Source: JANLTP01 sp031363055
GTDB lineage: Bacteria; Pseudomonadota; Gammaproteobacteria; Burkholderiales; Burkholderiaceae_E
Direction of reading: 5' to 3'
Assembly (NCBI GenBank): GCA_031363055.1
Contig: JANLTP010000213.1
Coordinates: 1-44,532, forward strand
Length of the DNA: 44,532 nucleotides
In this document: piece by piece, positions 39,105-44,532 of the stretch
How positions within the stretch are numbered: position 1 is the stretch's first letter
How the letters are laid out: each line of letters starts with the position of its first letter
Position numbers and translations under genes: made by a program
Notes under the pieces: generated by a model
Told to the model about the DNA's origin: nothing
Seen by the model: only the letters and a program-made list of their open reading frames with translations
The model's database searches: none

Positions 39105-39488
39105 CTACTCCTGCCCGCGCCGGGCGTTAGCCTGATCAATGAGGCGAGACATTTCTATGCCGTGCTCGGTGCTGCGATCGTAGTGAAAGTGCAGCTCCGG
39201 TGTCGTGTGAATGCGAACATTTTGACCGAGCCGAATCCGCAAGTATCCGGCCGCCCGCTTGAGCGCGGCGGCGGTCTTGGCCAACGTCGGTTCATCAGCC
39301 GGCAAGACCGTGTAATGGACGCTGGCATGGGCGTAATCGGCGGTCATTTCGACCGCCGTCACGGTCACCATACCTAATCCAGGATCCTTGACATCGCTGC
39401 GGATCAGTTCGGCCAATTCATGATGCACTTGCTCCGAAACCCGGATGGCACGCCCGCCTGCGGGACTTTTATGACGTGATGCAGCCAT
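39105..39488 (-). CDS. rbfA: Ribosome-binding factor A
   Basis: 127-residue KH-type factor for late 30S maturation and 16S rRNA 5' end processing. Motifs RAIRVSEQVHHELAELI, KDPGLGMVTVTAVEMTADYAHA and TPELHFHYDRSTEHG are standard. It lies between infB (15-bp gap) and truB, the classic order. Confidence 0.96.
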   Translation of the reverse strand: MAASRHKSPAGGRAIRVSEQVHHELAELIRSDVKDPGLGMVTVTAVEMTADYAHASVHYTVLPADEPTLAKTAAALKRAAGYLRIRLGQNVRIHTTPELHFHYDRSTEHGIEMSRLIDQANARRGQE

Positions 39489-39503
39489 GATGTCCCGCGC
39501 TGA

Positions 39504-42374
39504 TCAAAGCGTGCGCGCTACTTCCTTGATCTCGAATGCTTCCAGTTGATCACCTTCCTTGATGTCGTCATAGTTGCGCAATGACAAGCCGCACTCGAAG
39601 CTTTCCTTTACTTCGCGTGCATCATCCTTGAAGCGCTTGAGCGAATCGAGCTCGCCGGTCCAGATGACCGTGTTATCGCGCAGCAGGCGAACCTGGGAGC
39701 CGCGTCGAACGACGCCCTCGAGCACCATACAACCGGCAATGTTGCCCACCTTCGAGACCCGGAAGACCTGACGAATTTCTACCAAGCCGATGATCTCTTC
39801 TTTCTTGTCGGGTGACAACAGCCCGGCCATCGCCGCTTTGACATCATCAACCGCTTCATAAATGATGTTGTAGTAGCGAATATCGATACCTTCATTTTCG
39901 GCCAGGCGCTTCGACTGCTGATCGGCGCGAACGTTAAAGCCGATGATGACGGCTTTCGACGCGGTCGCCAGATTGACGTCGGACTCGTTGATCGCGCCGA
40001 CCGCCTGATGAACCACAATCACCTTGACTTCATCGGTACTGAGCTTGTGCATCGCGTTGGCCAGGGCTTCTTGCGAACCCTGAACATCGGATTTGATGAT
40101 CATCGGCAAGGTCTTGACGCCACCCTCGGCCATGTTCTCGAAAATATTCTCGAGCTTGGTGGCCTGCTGTTTGGCCAGCTTCACGTCACGGAATTTACCC
40201 TGCCGGAACAAGGCAATCTCACGCGCCTTGCGCTCGTCACCCAGCACCAGTACTTCCTCACCCGCCTGCGGTACTTCCTGCAAACCCTGAATTTCGACCG
40301 GAATTGACGGGCCCGCCTCGGCAACCGGTTTGCCAGCTTCATCGAGCATGGCGCGCACCCGACCGAAAACGGAACCTGCAATCAGGACATCGCCTTTGCG
40401 AAGCGTGCCGGACTGCACGAGCACCGTCGCAACCGGGCCGCGGCCCTTGTCGAGTCTGGCTTCGATCACGAGGCCCTTGGCAGCCCCTTCACTAGCGGCC
40501 GTCAATTGCAAGATTTCGGCCTGCAACAAAACGTTTTCGAGCAAGGCGTCAATACCCTGGCCGGTTCTTGCCGAGACTTCGACGATCGGTACCTCACCGC
40601 CGTATTCCTCGGGAATAACCTCGTGGCTGACCAACTCCTGCTTGACACGCTCGGGGGTGGCGTCCTGCTTGTCGATCTTGTTCAGAGCGACAACGATCGG
40701 CACATTGGCAGCCTTGGCGTGACTGATCGCCTCCATCGTCTGTGGCATGACGCCATCATCGGCCGCCACCACGAGGATAACGATATCGGTCGCCTTGGCA
40801 CCGCGTGCACGCATGGCCGAAAACGCTTCATGGCCTGGTGTATCGAGGAAGGTAATGACGCCGCGATCCGTACTGACATGATAGGCGCCGATGTGCTGGG
40901 TAATGCCACCCGCTTCGCCAGCGGCCACCTTGGTTCGACGGATGTAGTCAAGCAACGACGTCTTGCCGTGATCGACGTGACCCATCACGGTCACGACTGG
41001 CGGGCGCGGCTTGCGCTCGTAAATAATCGGCTGATCGGTCTCCACCAGATACGAATCCGGATCGTCCAGCTTGGCCGCCTGCGCCTTATGGCCCATTTCT
41101 TCGACGACAATCATCGCCGTCTCCTGGTCGATCACCTGATTGATGGTGACCATTTGACCGAGCCGCATCAAGGTCTTGATGACCTCGGCAGCCTTGACCG
41201 ACATTTTGTGGGCCAGATCGGCCACGCTGACGGTTTCGGCAATGAAGACATCACGCACCACGGCCTCGACGGCCGCTGCAGGCTGATCTTCACGGTGGTC
41301 TTTATGGCGGCCGCCACGGGCGCCGCGCCAACCGCCCGCGCCACCATGGGAATCACCACGGGTCTTGATCGCACGACGTTTGGCACCTTCTTCATGCCAG
41401 GACGACGATAGCTTCTCGGACTTGACATGTTTCTTGTCTTTGGTATCCGTGGTCGTTGCGGTCGTCGCTGGCTTGGCGTCCGGTTTGGCGGTCGGGCGAT
41501 GCAAGGTGCCCGACGGTGCCGGGCGTTGCAGACCGCGACCCGAACCTGGTTGACCCGGCGTAACGCCCTTGGCTTGTGCGCCAGCCGCCGCCACCGGTAG
41601 CGCAGCGACGACCGGCGCCACCGCTGGCTTGGCCACTGGCGGTCGCCGCTGAATACTCATCAGCCGATTGATCTCGGCCACTTCCTGCTCGACCGTTTTG
41701 CGTGCCTGGGCAGAGGCCAACGCCTCAGCCTGGGCATGTCGAGCCGCCTGAGCGGCCGCTTCGGCTTCTTGCTCAGCGCGCGCCTTGGTACCGCTCTCGT
41801 CGACTTTCTCGATCTGCGCGGCTCGTAGATGCTCGCGCTGCGCCTGCTCTTCTCGACGCACGGCTTCGGCCTGCGCTTCCAATTCGCGTGCCCGCTCGCG
41901 CTCCAGATGTTCCTGCTTCTCGCGCAGCTCTTGTGCTTGGCGATCGAGCAGCTCGCGATGACGTCGATCGTCTTCCTCGCGAGCCAGCATTTGTTCGGAA
42001 TCAACCACAGCCACAGCGGCTACTTCAACGACTTCATCGATCGGCGCTACTTCGGCGGCATCACCCGGCGCCGAATCGTCGCGCTTCATGAAGACTCGCT
42101 TCTTGCGCACTTCGACTTGAATCGTGCGGGCCTTGCCGGTGGCATCAGCCTGCTTGATTTCAGAGGTCTGCTTGCGGGTCAGGGTTATCTTTTTCTTGGG
42201 CGATTCATCGCCGCCATGAGTCTTGCGCAAGGCCGACAGCAACTGCTCCTTGTCGGCCTCGCTCAGAACATCATCGGCATTTTTGGTGATCCCAGCCGCG
42301 CGCAACTGCTCCAACAGCACCAGAGCGGGCATATTTAGTTCGGCAGCAAACTTCGAAACGTTCGTACTAGCCAT
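39504..42374 (-). CDS. infB: Translation initiation factor IF-2
   Basis: 956-residue GTPase that positions fMet-tRNA on the 30S subunit. An N-terminal IF2N domain (1-55, NMPALVLLEQLRAAGI) is followed by a long charged coiled-coil region rich in Glu, Arg and Ala (about 125-240), and a Pro/Ala/Thr-rich low-complexity linker (about 250-350). The conserved core begins about 375, with G1 VMGHVDHGKTSLLDYI near 460, DTPGHEAF and NKIDK, and the C-terminal domains end at ARTL. The ATG has AGAGGT just upstream. It is the third gene of the rimP-nusA-infB operon, 41 bp after nusA. Confidence 0.98.
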   Translation of the reverse strand: MASTNVSKFAAELNMPALVLLEQLRAAGITKNADDVLSEADKEQLLSALRKTHGGDESPKKKITLTRKQTSEIKQADATGKARTIQVEVRKKRVFMKRDDSAPGDAAEVAPIDEVVEVAAVAVVDSEQMLAREEDDRRHRELLDRQAQELREKQEHLERERARELEAQAEAVRREEQAQREHLRAAQIEKVDESGTKARAEQEAEAAAQAARHAQAEALASAQARKTVEQEVAEINRLMSIQRRPPVAKPAVAPVVAALPVAAAGAQAKGVTPGQPGSGRGLQRPAPSGTLHRPTAKPDAKPATTATTTDTKDKKHVKSEKLSSSWHEEGAKRRAIKTRGDSHGGAGGWRGARGGRHKDHREDQPAAAVEAVVRDVFIAETVSVADLAHKMSVKAAEVIKTLMRLGQMVTINQVIDQETAMIVVEEMGHKAQAAKLDDPDSYLVETDQPIIYERKPRPPVVTVMGHVDHGKTSLLDYIRRTKVAAGEAGGITQHIGAYHVSTDRGVITFLDTPGHEAFSAMRARGAKATDIVILVVAADDGVMPQTMEAISHAKAANVPIVVALNKIDKQDATPERVKQELVSHEVIPEEYGGEVPIVEVSARTGQGIDALLENVLLQAEILQLTAASEGAAKGLVIEARLDKGRGPVATVLVQSGTLRKGDVLIAGSVFGRVRAMLDEAGKPVAEAGPSIPVEIQGLQEVPQAGEEVLVLGDERKAREIALFRQGKFRDVKLAKQQATKLENIFENMAEGGVKTLPMIIKSDVQGSQEALANAMHKLSTDEVKVIVVHQAVGAINESDVNLATASKAVIIGFNVRADQQSKRLAENEGIDIRYYNIIYEAVDDVKAAMAGLLSPDKKEEIIGLVEIRQVFRVSKVGNIAGCMVLEGVVRRGSQVRLLRDNTVIWTGELDSLKRFKDDAREVKESFECGLSLRNYDDIKEGDQLEAFEIKEVARTL

Positions 42375-42415
42375 ATTACCTCTATCAAAGCACGATCAAG
42401 CTCCTGCGGAGTTGA

Positions 42416-43900
42416 TCAGGCTGATTCATTCTCAAACCAATGGGCTCGCGCCTTCATGATCAATTCGCTGGCTTTGGCCTCGGGCATACCGGTCATCTCG
42501 GTCAGCTCATCTGCTGCCAGTTCGGCCAGATCATCGCGCGTGCGAATCTCATGATCCGCCAGTTTGGCCGCCAACGTTTTGTCCATACCTTCGAGCGACA
42601 GCAGATCTTCTGCCGTATTCTCGATTTTCTCTTCAGTCGCAATCGCCTCGGTCAGAAGGACATTGCGAGCGCGATCCCGCAACTCTGTGACCGTGTCCTC
42701 ATCGAACGCCTGAATTTCAAGCATTTCGTTGACCGGCACGTAGGCAACTTGTTCAACATTGTTAAAACCTTCGTCAATCAGGATATCTGCGACTTCCTGG
42801 TCGACGTCCAGCTTGGCCATGAAGAGATCACGAACAGTTGCGCGCTCCGACTCGGCCTTCTTCGCCGACTCGTCAGCGGTCATGATGTTGATCTGCCAAC
42901 CGGTCAACTCCGACGCCAGCCGCACATTGCGGCCATTGGTGCCGATCGCCAGTGCCAGATTATCTTCGTCAACCACAACGTCCATAGCATGTTTGTCTTC
43001 GTCGACCATGATCGATGAAACATTGGCGGGCGCGAGCGCACCGATCACGAACTGCGCCGGATCTTCCGACCAGAGCACAATATCGACGCGCTCACCGGCC
43101 AACTCACCCGTCACCGCCTGAACCCTGGAACCGCGAACTCCAACGCAGGTGCCGATCGGGTCGATCCGGCGATCTTTCGTGAAGACCGCGATCTTGGCGC
43201 GAACGCCGGCATCGCGCGCTGCGGCCTTGATTTCCAGCAGCCCTTGCTCGATCTCCGGCACTTCAATGGCAAATAGATGTTTGATGAAGTCGGGCGAGGT
43301 GCGCGACAAAATCAGTTGTGGGCCTCGCCCCTCGCGATTGACCTTGACGACAAAGGCCCGCACCCGGTCGCTAACCCGCAGGTTTTCCTTCGGGATCATC
43401 TGATCGCGCGGCAAACGCGCTTCCACCTTGCCCGACTCAATGACGGCGCCTTCACGGTCAATCCGTTTGACGGTACCGGAGAGAATCGGTTCCTCACGCG
43501 CCAGAAAGTCGGTGATGATCTGATCGCGCTCGGCATCGCGAATGCGTTGCAGAATGACCTGTTTGGCAGCCTGTGCCCCGATGCGCCCGAGGTCTGCAGA
43601 CTCGAGTTCTTCCTCGACGTACTCGCCAACCTGAATATCTGAAATCTGCTTTTGAGCTTCGCCAAGAATGATCTGCAGGTCGTGATCTTCCATCTCGCCG
43701 TCAGGCACCACCTGCCAACGCCGAAACGTTTCGGCGAGACCGGATAAGCGGTCAACGGAAACGCGAATGTCGACTTCGTCCTTGAACTGCTTCTTGGTTG
43801 CGGACGCAAGTGCACTCTCGAGCGCGCCAAATACCACTTCGCGACCGACACTCTTCTCACGCGCCAAGGCGTCCACCAACAACAAAACTTCACGGCTCAT
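42416..43900 (-). CDS. nusA: Transcription termination/antitermination factor NusA
   Basis: 494-residue RNA-polymerase-binding elongation factor. The N-terminal domain (MSREVLLLVDALAREKSV) binds polymerase; then S1 (about 135-200), two KH domains (with TCVGVRGSRVQAVTGELAGE and AIGTNGRNVRLASELTGW, each 20 residues or fewer) and the two C-terminal acidic repeats (about 365-494) typical of proteobacterial NusA. The ATG at 43900, with AGGAGG 8 bp upstream, is preferred to a TTG at 43906. It follows rimP by 25 bp. Confidence 0.97.
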   Translation of the reverse strand: MSREVLLLVDALAREKSVGREVVFGALESALASATKKQFKDEVDIRVSVDRLSGLAETFRRWQVVPDGEMEDHDLQIILGEAQKQISDIQVGEYVEEELESADLGRIGAQAAKQVILQRIRDAERDQIITDFLAREEPILSGTVKRIDREGAVIESGKVEARLPRDQMIPKENLRVSDRVRAFVVKVNREGRGPQLILSRTSPDFIKHLFAIEVPEIEQGLLEIKAAARDAGVRAKIAVFTKDRRIDPIGTCVGVRGSRVQAVTGELAGERVDIVLWSEDPAQFVIGALAPANVSSIMVDEDKHAMDVVVDEDNLALAIGTNGRNVRLASELTGWQINIMTADESAKKAESERATVRDLFMAKLDVDQEVADILIDEGFNNVEQVAYVPVNEMLEIQAFDEDTVTELRDRARNVLLTEAIATEEKIENTAEDLLSLEGMDKTLAAKLADHEIRTRDDLAELAADELTEMTGMPEAKASELIMKARAHWFENESA

Positions 43901-43925
43901 GCTCAAAGCCTCCTAGTACCTGATC

Positions 43926-44532
43926 TCAAAACTTGAACTTGGGCACCAATCGCGCTCGTTCAATCTCGTCTAACGCAAACGATAAACGCAAAGGCAACTG
44001 CGCGTCATCGTTTGCTTCCCCGCCACTATTCGTACTCTTACCATTGCTCTTGCTTCGGTCCTTGCCACTACCCTTGAGCTTGGTCTTCGCGCCCGCCTTA
44101 AACCTCGATGGCTGATCAACCACCTCGAGAACAAACCGCCCATCTTCGCCTGCCACCAGCAAGCCTTCGAAATTGCGTCGGCCTGCCACCGCATATTTGA
44201 GCTTCAGCGTAATCTCAAACCCGGAAAATCGCTCGAAATCGTGACGACTGTGGAGCGCCCTATCCAACCCTGGCGACGAAACTTCGAGTCGAGCGTAATC
44301 AATATTCTCAACAGTCAACACATGCGACAGTTGGTGGCTTACCCGCTCACAGTCTTCAATCCGGATACCACTACCGTCTTCCGGTATTGGACCTTCGGAA
44401 ACCGGCATCAACCCAGATGCATGCCCGACATCTTGTTCAGAACCCTCGGCATGTTCGATAAAGACACGCAACTGACCGCCTGCATGCCACTCGAGATCAA
44501 CCAGCGAGTAGCCGAGTCCTCGAAGACTGTCT
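43926..44532 (-). CDS. rimP: Ribosome maturation factor RimP, 5' end beyond the window
   Basis: About 201 codons of the 30S maturation factor are visible; the reading frame runs off the right edge, so the N-terminus is missing. The visible part starts LRGLGYSLVDLEWHAGGQLR. The conserved core DCERVSHQLSHVL, YARLEVSSPGLDRAL and the C-terminal Sm-like domain follow. Two inserts are unusual: about 28 residues between VFIEH and IRIEDC, where most RimP proteins have a few, and a Lys/Ser/Gly-rich stretch of about 35 residues near the C-terminus before LPLRLSFALDEIERARLVP. It is the first gene of the nusA-infB operon. Confidence 0.93.
   Translation of the reverse strand, partial: DSLRGLGYSLVDLEWHAGGQLRVFIEHAEGSEQDVGHASGLMPVSEGPIPEDGSGIRIEDCERVSHQLSHVLTVENIDYARLEVSSPGLDRALHSRHDFERFSGFEITLKLKYAVAGRRNFEGLLVAGEDGRFVLEVVDQPSRFKAGAKTKLKGSGKDRSKSNGKSTNSGGEANDDAQLPLRLSFALDEIERARLVPKFKF

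Noticed and set aside
40506..41411. 301-codon plus-strand open frame opposite infB
   Set aside because: Pure antisense shadow of the IF-2 GTPase core; no ribosome site or family features.

Overview
The window reads as a chromosomal segment of a betaproteobacterium, most likely of the Burkholderiales. This is inferred from the moderately GC-rich sequence, the minus-strand order rimP-nusA-infB-rbfA-truB-typA, a DUF3460 gene, a histone-H1-like SWIB protein, and the neighbourhood of apbC and metG. No rRNA, tRNA, CRISPR array or complete mobile element was recognised. Genus and species cannot be read from the sequence.

Layout. 1-1264 (minus): a six-helix membrane histidine kinase whose ATPase domain loses recognisable sequence near the left edge. 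1379-6444 (plus): a fatty-acid oxidation group, with a FadB/FadJ-type fusion enzyme carrying an unusual histidine-rich insertion, a second crotonase and a Nudix/metallo-beta-lactamase fusion protein; a perfect 21-bp palindrome precedes it. 6456-10438 (minus): an orphan hypothetical gene, then pnp and rpsO with clear promoter and terminators, and dcd. 10683-18281 (plus): a seven-gene molybdenum hydroxylase cluster in the order S-L-M-D-E-G-F; the large subunit has the form II AYRGAGR loop, so carbon monoxide is not an assured substrate. 18347-20409: a NarL-type two-component pair. 20505-22619: a TonB-dependent receptor. 22871-25521: a compact four-gene module of an ExbB/TolQ-like channel, an ExbD-like stator fused to a YfaP/DUF2135-like periplasmic domain, a two-helix membrane protein and a lipoprotein. 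I recognise no described system with this composition, and it is the best candidate here for an uncharacterised proton-driven envelope machine.

25566-32340: housekeeping genes apbC (minus) and metG, a SmpA/OmlA-type lipoprotein (minus), a DUF3460 gene, scpA, murB and a solitary PIN-domain gene. 32381-36197 (minus): a GGDEF/EAL signalling protein, the H1-like SWIB protein and a PagP-like outer-membrane barrel. 36235-44532 (minus): typA, truB, rbfA, infB, nusA and the 3' part of rimP, a conserved translation/transcription operon transcribed toward the left.

A recurring feature of the sequence is short tandem duplications (9-18 bp units, two or three copies) in gene gaps and at gene ends. Several move or multiply start and stop codons. 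Low-complexity protein inserts (His in FadB, Ala/Glu/Thr in MetG, Pro/Ser in MurB, Lys/Ser in RimP) may share that origin.
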